A stretch of DNA of 64,000 bases from NCBI GenBank assembly GCA_963786985.1, contig CAWBBL010000024.1, forward strand, positions 1-64,000, given 5' to 3'. The notes under the pieces were generated by a model. The model was not told where the DNA came from. It saw only the letters and a program-made list of their open reading frames with translations, and did no database searches. How positions within the stretch are numbered: the first letter of the stretch is position 1; each line of letters opens with the position of its first letter. Shown piece by piece: positions 53,605-62,407 of this stretch. Position numbers and translations under genes: made by a program. The stretch comes from Desertimonas sp963786985 (GTDB lineage: Bacteria; Actinomycetota; Acidimicrobiia; Acidimicrobiales; Ilumatobacteraceae).

Positions 53605-54012
53605 GTGGATGCACCGCTGCTGTGCAAGGTTGACGCCGTGACCGTTCCAGTGCCGGATCTCGATTCGGGGCTCGAGTTCTACGTCGGTCAGCTTCGTCAT
53701 CGGCTGTTGTGGCGCAACGACGACGTCGGCCAGGCTGCCGTGGGGCTGCGCGACAGCGACTCTGAGATCGTGCTGACGACCCGTCAGCGTTATGAGCCGA
53801 ACTGGCTGGTCGACGACGTCGACGAGGCCATCGTGGTGTTCCAGACTGCGGGCGGACGCCTGGTCGCGCCAGCGGTCGACATTCCCGTTGGTCGTGTTGC
53901 AGTCGTTGGCGACCCTTTTGACAACGTGCTCGTGTTGGTCGACCTGTCGAAGGGCCGCTATCGGACTGCCCACGACGGCACGGTGACCGGAGTTGTCGAC
54001 AAAGGACGATGA
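53605..54012 (+). CDS. VOC-superfamily protein (glyoxalase-like)
   Basis: 135 residues, GTG 53605 with GAGGAGGAG upstream. VDAVTVPVPDLDSGLEFYVGQLRHRLLWRNDDVGQAAVGLRDSDSEIVLTT, then LVDDVDEAIVVFQTAGGRLVAPAVDIPVGRVAVVGDPFDNVLVLVDLSKG is one VOC domain pair without obvious metal ligands in the first strand (VTVPV). Function unknown. Confidence 0.83.
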   Translation: MDAPLLCKVDAVTVPVPDLDSGLEFYVGQLRHRLLWRNDDVGQAAVGLRDSDSEIVLTTRQRYEPNWLVDDVDEAIVVFQTAGGRLVAPAVDIPVGRVAVVGDPFDNVLVLVDLSKGRYRTAHDGTVTGVVDKGR

Positions 54013-54306
54013 CTCCCACCTGGGGACGACCGCCGTCCTGCATCGGTGGACCACCCGATCACCCCGCCAGCCACCACCCGACAACGTCCTCGCACTCCCC
54101 ACCGGCAGCACCGAACGCCGGCGCCGATCGCTCACTCACGGCGCCAGAACGGCATCACTGGCACTGACGCCGGGTGGGTAGCTGCCGACGTTCGCAGAGG
54201 CTCGAGCTGGGCGGTCTCGGTCGTGGTCCTCGCGACATCAGAGCACGGCCGTCGCACGGACGTCGATCGTGCTGTCACGCCACGGCATCGGTGCAAGACT
54301 CCACGG
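54013..54306. other. intergenic region between two VOC genes
   Basis: About 290 bases with no supported gene; no repeat copy is seen. Confidence 0.3.
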
Positions 54307-54690
54307 ATGCTTCCGCGACAGGATGGGATGTGGTGGGGGACGGCGATCGAAGCGCCTGACGCAAGTGCCTTGGCGTCCTTCTACTCGCAGCTCCTCGGCT
54401 GGGCCGTCGTCCATGAGGAGCCCGGTACGGCCGTCGTTGCGGCGCCCGAAGGTGCCATTTACATCGTCTTCCAGCAGACGTCTGACTACCAGCGCCCCGT
54501 CTGGCCGCCGCAGGATGGTCGACAACGTCCAATGATGCACTTCGACTTCCAGGTAGCGGATCTTGACTCCGCCGTCGCCGAAGCACTCACCCTCGGCGCG
54601 ACCGTTGCCGATCATCAACCGCAGGAAAACGTTCGCGTGCTGTTCGATCTCGCTGGACATCCGTTCTGCCTCTGCCTCGACACGGAGTGA
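54307..54690 (+). CDS. VOC-superfamily protein
   Basis: 127 residues. MWWGTAIEAPDASALASFYSQLLGWAVVHEEPGTAVVAAPEGAIYIVFQQT, then PMMHFDFQVADLDSAVAEALTLGATVADHQPQENVRVLFDLAGHPFCLCLD is the two-module form common in actinobacteria. The start at 54307 is preferred, but either of two further ATGs (MWWG) within seven codons is possible because no strong ribosome site separates them. Function unknown. Confidence 0.83.
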   Translation: MLPRQDGMWWGTAIEAPDASALASFYSQLLGWAVVHEEPGTAVVAAPEGAIYIVFQQTSDYQRPVWPPQDGRQRPMMHFDFQVADLDSAVAEALTLGATVADHQPQENVRVLFDLAGHPFCLCLDTE

Positions 54691-54723
54691 GCGGGCCGGG
54701 GCTGCCCCGGTCGCGTCTTGCCG

Positions 54724-55947
54724 CTACCTATCCGGGCAGGTGCTGATCGGTTCGGTGCCATTGCGCAGCTGCTCGATCCATTCGACGCCCTGGGTGAGTT
54801 CGCGCTCGTAGTTCTCGCCGTGTTCTCCGAACTCGAACGTGTGGCGCTCGACGGTCTGACCGAGATCGCACATCCGCAGGTAGAGGGCGTCGACGAGGTC
54901 GGGGTGGATGATCGTGTCGCCGGCGCTGTCGAGCAGCAGCACCGGGGCGTCGATTCGTACCTGGCCCGGGTTGTTCGCGCGCAGTAGCTCGGTCCATTGC
55001 TCGACCGAACGCGCCGACTCGAGCACGTCGTCCCGGCCGCCCGCGGCGTAGTGGTCGATCACTCCGTCGAAGCATTCTCGGTCGACGACGTCGAGCTGAT
55101 CCTCTGCGGCGGCCGTGAGCACGACCGATGGGTCGAAGTCGGGATAGGCCGCGGCGTATCCGGCGAGGAGCTGCACTGTCGCACCTCGAAGGAACACCTC
55201 CGGTTCGCGGCCGCTGTCGAACAGCTCTTCGAGCTCGGTGACGGGCTCGGCGGCGATGATGCCGAAGACTTCAAGCTCCGGTGCCCACTCGGGAGCAAGC
55301 TGCCCTGCCCAGAGCGCGCTGTGGCCACCCTGGGACAGGCCCCCCAGGGCCACGCTGGTGCTGGCGTTCGCATTCGGGAGCTGGCGCACCGCCCGCGCCG
55401 CGTCGAGCACGCTGCGTGCCTCGCTCTGGCCGACGAGGATGGGATGACGTCCAGGCGTGCCGAGTCCCTCGTAGTCGGTGTAGACGACGACGTAGCCGGC
55501 GTCGAGGGCGCGCGCATTCTCGGCGATTCGGTTTGGGTCGGTCGATGCGGCGCACTTGTCGGCGACTCCCGCGGAGCCGTGGGCGCCGCTGAACACCGGT
55601 CGACCACCTTCCGGCGGCGCCCCCGACGGGACGGCCGCGATTCCGGTCACGGCGATCGGCTCGCCCGCCAGCGACTCGGACAGGTACATGATCCGGTAAG
55701 CGCTGCCGTCGATTGGCACGCCGTCGATCGGTGCGTAGCGCAGCAGCGTGCCAGGCCCGCCGCCCGGCAGCGGATCGGGCACGGCGTAGAAGTCATCTCC
55801 GTCGAACGGCTCGCTCCCGGTGACGTACGAAATACCGGTCGGCGCCGCGAGCTCGGGGGGCGCCACCGACGCAGTGGCGGGAGCCACCACGACAGTGGCG
55901 ACTCCGGCGGCCACCAACGACGCGATGAATGCGTGACGTCGGCCCAT
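54724..55947 (-). CDS. secretory lipase/alpha-beta hydrolase (LIP family)
   Basis: 407 residues, ATG 55945-55947 behind GAGGGGA. Signal peptide MGRRHAFIASLVAAGVATVVVAPATA. DDFYAVPDPLPGGGPGTLLRYAPI and AYRIMYLSESLAGEPIAVTGIAAVPSG are the N-terminal marks of the LIP family. The nucleophile is in ALGGLSQGGHSALWAGQ, the acid is in PVLLLDSAGDTIIHPD and the His is in FGEHGENYE. It probably hydrolyses lipid or ester substrates outside the cell. It is monocistronic, ending just after a VOC gene on the other strand. Confidence 0.87.
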   Translation of the reverse strand: MGRRHAFIASLVAAGVATVVVAPATASVAPPELAAPTGISYVTGSEPFDGDDFYAVPDPLPGGGPGTLLRYAPIDGVPIDGSAYRIMYLSESLAGEPIAVTGIAAVPSGAPPEGGRPVFSGAHGSAGVADKCAASTDPNRIAENARALDAGYVVVYTDYEGLGTPGRHPILVGQSEARSVLDAARAVRQLPNANASTSVALGGLSQGGHSALWAGQLAPEWAPELEVFGIIAAEPVTELEELFDSGREPEVFLRGATVQLLAGYAAAYPDFDPSVVLTAAAEDQLDVVDRECFDGVIDHYAAGGRDDVLESARSVEQWTELLRANNPGQVRIDAPVLLLDSAGDTIIHPDLVDALYLRMCDLGQTVERHTFEFGEHGENYERELTQGVEWIEQLRNGTEPISTCPDR

Positions 55948-56315
55948 AAGGATCCCCTCTCCGCCGATCTGCCGATCCTGTGCTGGACCGACAGCCGCCA
56001 GAGTCTGCGCACGGACCGTGGCCTCGGCAAGCAAATTTCAACCATTCACCTCGTCGACCTTCTCGCCACTAACGGCCCCCGCGCGTCGTTCCGGAGTCAG
56101 GGCCACGCCGTTCGCGGGCAGCTAGCGCCACCGAACTGCGATACCGAACGTCGGCGCCAGGGCCGATCGAGGTCGCTCCGAACGGCATCGACGTACTCGC
56201 CAACCATTCCGCCGTAGCGGGGTGGCGGGGTGGCGCTCCGACACATCGGCCGTAGCGCGGGTTCAGTCACGACCACGGCCGATGAGTACAGGGTGCGTCG
56301 TTCGTCGTTTACTGC
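55948..56315. other. divergent intergenic region, nothing recognised
   Basis: About 370 bases between the lipase gene and a VOC gene on opposite strands. It should hold both promoters, but none is distinctive. Confidence 0.3.
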
Positions 56316-56702
56316 ATGAGCACGACAACGTTCACCGCCGTGATCACCGTGGCCGTCCCGGTGACCGACCAAGACCGCACCAAGGCGCTGCTCGAGCAGC
56401 TCGGCTTCGAGACACGAATGGATGCCGAGCTCCAGGAAGGCTTCCGGTGGGTCGAGCTGGGTCTCGCCGGCCTCGCCACAACGATCTCGCTCGTTCGAGC
56501 CGGCGACGAGTTGTCCGCTGGAGTCGACACCGGCATCAGACTGGCGACTTCCGACGCGCGGACTGCTCACGCGACGCTCGACGAACTGGGTCTCGAGGTG
56601 GGACAGCTTCTCGACTGGGAGACAGCGCCGCTGATGTTCTCGTTCCTCGACCCCGACGGGAACCGTTACTACGTGACCGAGGCAACAGACCCAGGAACCT
56701 GA
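56316..56702 (+). CDS. VOC-superfamily protein (PhnB-like), source of the fragment at 41898
   Basis: 128 residues. FTAVITVAVPVTDQDRTKALLEQLGFETRMDAELQEGFRWVELGLAGLATTISLVRAG, then IRLATSDARTAHATLDELGLEVGQLLDW and FLDPDGNRYYVTEAT give a full VOC protein with the late-strand Asp-Pro-Asp-Gly-Asn turn. Its last third is duplicated at 41898-42002 on the other strand. Function unknown. Confidence 0.83.
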   Translation: MSTTTFTAVITVAVPVTDQDRTKALLEQLGFETRMDAELQEGFRWVELGLAGLATTISLVRAGDELSAGVDTGIRLATSDARTAHATLDELGLEVGQLLDWETAPLMFSFLDPDGNRYYVTEATDPGT

Positions 56703-56823
56703 AGGTCCCCGGCTGCGCCGCACCCGACTCCGCGCCTGAATGACGTCGTCGGTCCGCGGGCCGTGCAGATCGGCATGGCGGTGCGCGGAGCTCTGCGCCG
56801 TCACGTCGCGTGAAGTCGGACGG

Positions 56824-57582
56824 TCAGGAGTCGCTGATCCGGTAGATGACGAGGGCCGCGGCGAGCGCCACCAATCCCCACACGGTCGCCTTGAGGGCGG
56901 CCTCGAGCGGTGCCAGGAGCCGTGCGGTGGACAGCGATGCGGTGTGGCCGTCGCTGTAGGTGATGGTGCCGTTGACCGATGCCACTCGGCGGCGCAATGT
57001 GCGAGCCGGGGTGCTGAGCGAGCGCTGCGCGCTCGACAGCCAGTAGGCGGCTGCCGCTGCTGCTAGGGCGGGGAGGCGCAGCGTCTCTACTTGTGCGTAG
57101 TAGGCCGTGAGGACGGGGAAGGAGCCCCAGGCCGCGGCGAAGGTGACGTCGTTGTGCAGTCGGCCGCCGAGCAGCTCCAGGTTGTAGCCGCAGTTGAGGG
57201 CGACACCCACGACGATGAACACGGCGAGGCCGGGTCCGACGCGCCACAGCCCAACGATGCCGATGGCGACGGCGCCAGCCAGGCTGGCGGCGGCGGCGCC
57301 GATGAGGAGCCAGCGGGGGATGGTGGTGCCCAGCGGCCGGTCGTGGAGTTCGTCGAGGGCGTGGGCACACACCCCGACGGCGAGTAGGAAGGCGACGAGG
57401 GTGGCGGCCAGTCGGCCGCCGTCGAAGCGGGGCGCGATGGTGGCGCCGATGGCGACGTAGGAGAGGTGCCACAGCGTGTACGGCGGATGCAACAACACCC
57501 ACCAGTCGGCCCAGGCGCGCCTGGTCGCACCCGACGGCGCGGCGTAGAACGCCGGGGACAGCCGACGCGTGTGATCGGTCAC
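56824..57582 (-). CDS. UbiA-like membrane prenyltransferase family protein (degenerate motif)
   Basis: 252 residues from GTG 57580-57582, which overlaps the UbiE stop (GTGA). A longer start at 57630 would overlap UbiE by 52 bases. Eight or so hydrophobic segments are present. CAHALDELHDRPLGTTIP replaces the canonical NDxxDxxxD Mg-prenyl-diphosphate motif, and NCGYNLELLGGRLHNDVTFAAAWGSFPVLTAYYAQ is the second loop. It probably belongs to the UbiA superfamily, though the reduced acidic motif makes activity uncertain. Coupling to a UbiE-type methyltransferase suggests a quinone or polyprenyl lipid pathway. Confidence 0.65.
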   Translation of the reverse strand: MTDHTRRLSPAFYAAPSGATRRAWADWWVLLHPPYTLWHLSYVAIGATIAPRFDGGRLAATLVAFLLAVGVCAHALDELHDRPLGTTIPRWLLIGAAAASLAGAVAIGIVGLWRVGPGLAVFIVVGVALNCGYNLELLGGRLHNDVTFAAAWGSFPVLTAYYAQVETLRLPALAAAAAAYWLSSAQRSLSTPARTLRRRVASVNGTITYSDGHTASLSTARLLAPLEAALKATVWGLVALAAALVIYRISDS

Positions 57583-58343
57583 GGCCCGGTCGATCCGGTG
57601 CCACGATGGTTGGCGGTGCGGCGACCCCACATGACGAGGCCGCCGCCGAGGCTCATTCGACGCAGGCCGACATCAGTGAGCCCGGCCGCCTCCCACGCGG
57701 CGACGGTGGCGGGCACCGGGAACCGGCGATAGTGAGCGGTGATGTTGGGCCCGAGGAAGCGACCGACGTCGAACCATGCCCGCCCGCCGAGCGCGGCACC
57801 CGCGAGAGGGAGCGCAACGCGGGTGTAGAGCCACCACCATGCCCGCCAGAAGCGCTTGGTGGGCACGGCGAACTCGAGGCTGGCCATCGCGCCGCCCGGA
57901 CGCACCACCCGGGCCAACTCCGTGATCGTCGCGGCCGGGTCGGCGACGTAACGGAGCAGGTAGGTGAACGTGAGGGCGTCGAAGCTGGCGTCGGGGAAGG
58001 GCAGGCGCTCGCCGTCGCCAAGGACGAGAGTGACACGGTCGTCCCGGCCGGCGGCGGCCACGTTGCGTCGGCCCCGGCCGAGCATGTCCTCACTCACATC
58101 GATGCCCACGATCCGTGCTTCGCTGCGCTCGGCCAGTTCGAGGGCGACGCCAGCTGGGCCGGTGCCCACGTCAAGCACGGTGGCCGGGCGGGCGATGGCG
58201 ATGTGATCGATCATCTCGTGCCGCCATCGCCGGTCCTGACCGAGTGAGAGCACGGCGGCGAGGCGGTCGTAGCGGGCGGGAAGACCGGCGAAGAGCGCCC
58301 GGGCGAAGGTCGTCGGAGAGGTTCGACTAGCAGCAGCGTGCAT
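57579..58343 (-). CDS. UbiE/COQ5-like methyltransferase
   Basis: 254 residues, ATG 58341-58343 behind GAAGGA. ARALFAGLPARYDRLAAVLSLGQDRRWR is the UbiE N-terminal signature. Motif I is VLDVGTGPAGVALELAE, then IVGIDVSEDMLGRGRRN, LPFPDASFDALTFTYLLRYVADPAATITELARVVRPGGAMASLEF and the C-terminal FWRAWWWLYTRVALPLAG. Methylation of a quinone precursor is the family role, but many paralogues act on other lipids. It is cotranscribed with the UbiA-like gene. Confidence 0.85.
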   Translation of the reverse strand: MHAAASRTSPTTFARALFAGLPARYDRLAAVLSLGQDRRWRHEMIDHIAIARPATVLDVGTGPAGVALELAERSEARIVGIDVSEDMLGRGRRNVAAAGRDDRVTLVLGDGERLPFPDASFDALTFTYLLRYVADPAATITELARVVRPGGAMASLEFAVPTKRFWRAWWWLYTRVALPLAGAALGGRAWFDVGRFLGPNITAHYRRFPVPATVAAWEAAGLTDVGLRRMSLGGGLVMWGRRTANHRGTGSTGP

Positions 58344-58427
58344 GTGGCGTCCTTCGAGTGGGAGACACTGTACGTGTTCGGTTCCCTGCGCGCCGGGCAG
58401 ACACGGGGCGTCAGCTGATGCGGCAGC

Positions 58428-58488
58428 CGTTCCGAGGAGTGAACAGCACCGAGTCGGTGCATTTCACTCCTCAGAAGGTTCGGAACAA
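58428..58488. promoter_or_regulatory. 61-base nested imperfect palindrome between UbiE and metallophosphoesterase genes
   Basis: From the centre outward: CACCGA (58447-58452) with TCGGTG (58454-58459), GAGGAGTGAA (58434-58443) with TTCACTCCTC (58463-58472), and GTTCC with GGAAC at the edges. It lies in the divergent promoter gap and could be an operator for both genes or a cruciform-forming site. Confidence 0.55.
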
Positions 58489-58524
58489 CCGGCAGGAGGC
58501 GCAGCGCTGGCAAACTGCCCCGCG

Positions 58525-59495
58525 ATGACGAGGTTGAGTCGCCGCCAGCTATTCGCCGCGGCCGGCGGGGCAGCCGGCGCGGCGGCCACGGGTTTGCTGC
58601 TGGGCAGGCATGTGTGGCCGCTCCTCACACGTGTGAGGATCTCGTTCCCGGCGCCGCGCCGGATGTCACGCTGCGGCGGGAGGCGTGGACCGAGTCCGGA
58701 CATCGGCTCAGCTTCGTTGCCCTCGGTGACAATGGCAGCGGAGGCCGCCAAGCGATGGCGGTGGCGTCCGAGATGGCCCGCACGTATCAGCTGGCGCCGT
58801 TCGGTTTGGTCGCGCTGCTCGGCGACATCTGCTACTACGGGAACTTCGCGGATCGTTTCGAAGACGTGTTCATCCGCCCCATGCGGCCCCTTCTCGACGC
58901 CGGCGTGGGCTTCGAGCTCGCCATCGGCAACCACGACGCCGACCTGTTCCACAGCGACGAGGGACTCGCGGAGATCGAAGCGGAGCTGCGACTGCTCGGC
59001 ACCCCCGCCACGTACTACACGACGACGCATGGGCCTGCCGACTTCTTCTACCTCGACTCCAGCGTCCCAGGGCTCTTCGGTTCGGGCGCATCCCAGCAGT
59101 CGGAGTGGCTCGACGACACACTCGCCGCCTCGGCGAATCAGTGGAAAATCGTCGTGCTTCACCATCCGCCATACTCGTCCGGCAGGCACGGGTCCACGCC
59201 AGGGGCCCGCGCCGTGCTCACACCCATCCTTGACCGCCACCGCGTCGACTTGGTTCTCGCCGGTCACGATCACCACTACGAGCGCACCCACCCGATCGAG
59301 GGCATCACCTATGTCGTCAGCGGTGGTGGCTGCAAGACCACCCCGGTCGGGCGCAGCGACTTCACCGCCGCCGCCGAGTCGACCCTGCAATTCCTCCACA
59401 TCGACATCGACAGTGATCGCCTCAGCGCACGAGCCATCCGCTCCGACGGCAGCCTCGCTGATCGATTCGAGCTACGCGCCCGCGAGGGACGATGA
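58525..59495 (+). CDS. Tat-exported metallophosphoesterase, one frameshift
   Basis: ATG 58525. MTRLSRRQLFAAAGGAAGAAATGLLLG is a twin-arginine signal (SRRQLF). A one-base shift near 58630-58650 leads into EDLVPGAAPDVTLRREAWTESGHRLSFVALGDNGSGG, the first metal motif (GDNG). Then come VALLGDICYYGNF, AIGNHDADLF (GNHD), VVLHHPPYSSG and VDLVLAGHDHHYER (GHDHHYER). The calcineurin-like metal ligands are all present. It probably removes phosphate outside the membrane. It overlaps the next gene by ATGA. Confidence 0.85.
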
Positions 59496-59980
59496 ACCGA
59501 CAACTCATCGACGAGATCGCACCGCCGATCTACGCGGTGTTCGACTTCACCGTCATTCTCGTCCCGGCCCTCGCCGTCAAGCTCGCCTCCGACCGGGGCG
59601 GCATGGGCGACGCCGAGGGCGTTGACCTCATCGTCGCCAGCGCGATCCTCGGTGTCGCCCACGCCGCGCTCGCCTGGGTGCGACTTCGTTCCGAGGAACG
59701 AATCGCGGTGCGGCGCGCCGACATGTGGATCGCCGCCTTCGACTCCCTGGTCGTCCTCACGTTCGGCGCGACGATCTTGTTGGTGGCGATCCTGTACGGG
59801 TTCGCCGACGAGCACGCATCCCTCGTCGATCGCGGCTATCCCGTGGTCGTGCTGTGGGTCGGCGTTCAGTTGATCGCAATCGCCGCGGCCGAAGGCACCG
59901 GTCGGTTCGTGTTCTGGTGGCTCGAGCCGCACGATCCGATCACCAGCCGGCGTCGGCGGTCTCCGCGTCCATCGAGATGA
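59492..59980 (+). CDS. hypothetical membrane protein paired with metallophosphoesterase
   Basis: 162 residues with four hydrophobic segments: IYAVFDFTVILVPALAVKLA, LIVASAILGVAHAALAWV, FDSLVVLTFGATILLVAILYGF and YPVVVLWVGVQLIAIAAAEG. It is translationally coupled to the metallophosphoesterase (ATGA overlap), so it may anchor or assist it. No family is recognised. Confidence 0.7.
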   Translation: MNRQLIDEIAPPIYAVFDFTVILVPALAVKLASDRGGMGDAEGVDLIVASAILGVAHAALAWVRLRSEERIAVRRADMWIAAFDSLVVLTFGATILLVAILYGFADEHASLVDRGYPVVVLWVGVQLIAIAAAEGTGRFVFWWLEPHDPITSRRRRSPRPSR

Positions 59981-60158
59981 ACGTCGGCAACCTCGAGCCG
60001 TAGGTGGAGGCGACGCCGAATCGAGCCTGATTGAGGGTGCCACGCTCTGTTAGCCCTTGCCAATCCTTCGCCACCAATGGCCTAGTCAAGAATTTTCCCC
60101 TGTTACTGATGACACAGGTTGGTATCGAGCCATGGTTCTGCCATAGTTCTGGACACGG

Positions 60159-60187
60159 CCTGGCTGGCGCGGGGGACGTCAGCCAGG
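60159..60187 (+). promoter_or_regulatory. hairpin in leader of sigma factor gene
   Basis: CCTGGCTG (60159-60166) pairs with CAGCCAGG (60180-60187) around 13 bases, ending about 30 bases before the start codon. It could modulate translation or transcription of the sigma factor. No known riboswitch is recognised. Confidence 0.3.
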
Positions 60188-60216
60188 TCACAACAAGAAC
60201 GGTTGACCACTGCACA

Positions 60217-61043
60217 ATGAATGACTCCATCGGCCTGTATTTGAACGACATCGGCAAGGTTCCCCTGCTCACTGCCGAGGACGAGCGAGAGCTGTCGCGC
60301 GTCATCGAGGCCGGCCGCGAGGCCGCCGAGCAGCTGGCCAATGGCAAGCGCAGCGTGGCGTTGAAGAGCGCCGTCGCCGCAGCTGCCGACGCCAAGGACC
60401 GTTTCATCCGCTCCAACCTGCGTCTCGTGGTGTCGATTGCCCGGCGCTATCCGCTGCCCCAGGGGATGGATCTGCTCGATCTGATCCAGGAGGGCAACCT
60501 CGGCTTGGAGCATGCCGTCGACAAGTTCGACTGGCGGCGCGGCTTCAAGTTCTCGACCTATGCGACGTTCTGGATTCGCCAGGCGATTGGTCGGGCGCTC
60601 GACCAGAAGGCCAGCTTGATCCGGATCCCCGGTGACCGCTCGGCGAGTCTGCGCGCGGCGCTGCGGCAGGCCTCCGGCGACGGTGAGACGCTCGACCAGG
60701 CCAACGCCGAACTGCACCGCCTGACCACGCCGTCTCGATCGACAAGAGACTCGGTCACGACGGCGATGCGACGCTCGGCGACCTGATCGCCAACGGCGAG
60801 GGCACTCCCGAGGATGCCGTGATGTCGATGGTCGACGGCGACCTGCTCGACGAATTGCTCGGCACCCTCGACGGGCGTGCCCGCTACGCCGTGGAGGCCC
60901 GCTTCGGGCTGCTCGACGGTGAGCGCAAGAGCTTCCGCGAGGTCGGCGAAAGCCTCGGCGTCACCGCCGAAGCCGCCCGCCGACTCGTTCATCGGGCCGT
61001 CGCCAGCCTGCGCTCCCCCGCCGAGCAGATCCTCGCCTTCTAA
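60217..61043 (+). CDS. RNA polymerase sigma-70 family factor (SigB/RpoD-like group), one frameshift
   Basis: ATG 60217. Region 1.2 is IGLYLNDIGKVPLLTAEDERELSRVIEAG. Region 2 is AKDRFIRSNLRLVVSIARRYPLPQGMDLLDLIQEGNLGLEHAVDKFDWRRGFKFSTYATFWIRQAIGRAL, and region 3 starts ASLIRIP. Near 60730 a base is missing and the sequence continues one frame over with VSIDKRLGHDGDATLGDLIANGEGTPEDAV and region 4 (LDELLGTLDGRARYAVEARFGLLDGERKSFREVGESLGVTAEAARRLVHRAVASLRSP). Repaired length is about 275 residues, a primary-like (group 2) factor. It stands alone, with a hairpin leader. Confidence 0.9.
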
Positions 61044-61202
61044 CGACCGCTCAGAGGGAGGAGGACATCGTCTCCCTGGACAACGTTTGCGTCGTCGGCG
61101 GTGTGCCTCCGTGTACCCCTGACTCACAGAGGATGAGTATCCGGCCCGTGCCCACAATTCCGTGTCCAGGAATCGCCGCGACGTGCCGTCAGGTCGTCCT
61201 CG

Positions 61203-61844
61203 TCATCGGGTGAACGTGAGGTGGGTGACGCCGCTGGGCGTCGAGACTGCCTCCACGTCGTACTGCTGCTCCAACCCCTCCAGGCCGTCCCACAGCCGAA
61301 CGCCGCGACCGAGCAGGATCGGCACCTGCACGACGTGCAGGTGGTCGACGAGACCGGCGGCGAGGAATGAGCGCATCATGGTCGGGCCCCCGCCGATGCG
61401 GACGTCCTGACCGGCGGCTGCGTCCCGCGCCACCTCGAGTGCATCCGCTGGCGCGGCGTCGAGGAAGTGGAACGTCGTGCCACCCTCCATCTCCATCGAC
61501 GGGCGCGGACGGTGGGTCAAGACGTACGTCGGCGTGTGGAACGGCGGGTTGTCACCCCACCACCCGCGCCACTCCGGGTCGTCCTGCCAGCCCGGAGGGC
61601 CGAACTTGCCGGCGCCCATGATCTCCGCACCGATCCCGGGTCCGTGCCGATCGGCCATCGCGTGATCGAAACCCTCGGTGCCGCCCGACTCGCCGAGGAC
61701 TTCGCGGCGGGCGAACCGAGTGGCTAACAGCCACTCGTGGAGCCGATGCCCGGCGTGGCCGAACGGCGTGTCGAGGGCCTGCCCCTCGCCGGTGGCGAAC
61801 CCGTCGAGCGAGATCGAGAAGTTGTGGATGCGGACGCGCGACAT
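61203..61844 (-). CDS. dihydrofolate reductase-like (RibD C-terminal) family protein
   Basis: 213 residues, ATG 61842-61844 behind GAAGGAG. RIHNFSISLDGFATGEGQALD opens the fold. Then come ADRHGPGIGAEIMGAGKFGPPGW, FHTPTYVLTHRPRPSMEMEGGTTFHFLDAAPADALEVARDAAAGQDVRIGGGPTMMRSFLAAGLVDHLHVVQVPILLGRGVRLW. VRIGGGPTMMRSFLAAGLVDHLH is the NADP-binding signature of the RibD_C group. Many actinobacterial members are uncharacterised reductases. No neighbour indicates the substrate. Confidence 0.88.
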   Translation of the reverse strand: MSRVRIHNFSISLDGFATGEGQALDTPFGHAGHRLHEWLLATRFARREVLGESGGTEGFDHAMADRHGPGIGAEIMGAGKFGPPGWQDDPEWRGWWGDNPPFHTPTYVLTHRPRPSMEMEGGTTFHFLDAAPADALEVARDAAAGQDVRIGGGPTMMRSFLAAGLVDHLHVVQVPILLGRGVRLWDGLEGLEQQYDVEAVSTPSGVTHLTFTR

Positions 61845-61918
61845 GGCGGCTCCTTCGGGTGGTGTGGTCGGTCAGACTGGTTGACCTGTCCGCGGCGAGA
61901 TTTCATCGGCCGTGGGGT

Positions 61919-62407
61919 TCAGGCGACCCCGAGATGGTGAGCGAGCTTCTGCATCGTCTGCAGACCGAGCTCGACAGCGCCGAAGCCGATGGCTGCGTCT
62001 CGCCGCTCGACGGTTGGATGAAGCTGGCGCAGCGTCAACACCGTCTTTCCGTCGGCTTGTTCGTCGAGGGTGATCGTCACTCGGAAGCGTGCCGGGTCAT
62101 CGTCGGCGTCGGACCCGTGATCCAGCACCAACCTCTCGACTGGAACGACTTCGAGGTAGTCGAAGCGATTCGTGAACACGGTGCCGTCTCCGGCGGCCAG
62201 GTCGAAGCACGCTCGACCTCCCGGGCGCACGTCCATCTCTCGGACTGTGCAGGTGAACCCGTCCGGGCCGAACCATTGGCAGAAGGCATCCGCATCGGAC
62301 CACGCGGCGAACACCGCTTCGCGTGTGGCGTCAAGAACTCGGACGAGGACGATCTCACGGTCGAGAGCCCACGTCGTCGGGTCGTTTATCGTCGGGGTAC
62401 TGCTCAT
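61919..62407 (-). CDS. SRPBCC/AHSA1 family protein
   Basis: 162 residues. LDREIVLVRVLDATREAVFAAWSDADAFCQWFGPDGFTCTVREMDVRPGGRACFDLAAGDGTVFTNRFDYLEVVPVERLVLDHG, then RFRVTITLDEQADGKTVLTLRQLHPTVERRDAAIGFGAVELGLQTMQKLAHHL is the Bet v 1-like AHSA1 fold. It is translationally coupled (ATGA) to an ArsR regulator, a frequent pair in actinobacteria and proteobacteria. A ligand-binding or stress role is usual; function unknown. Confidence 0.88.
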   Translation of the reverse strand: MSSTPTINDPTTWALDREIVLVRVLDATREAVFAAWSDADAFCQWFGPDGFTCTVREMDVRPGGRACFDLAAGDGTVFTNRFDYLEVVPVERLVLDHGSDADDDPARFRVTITLDEQADGKTVLTLRQLHPTVERRDAAIGFGAVELGLQTMQKLAHHLGVA

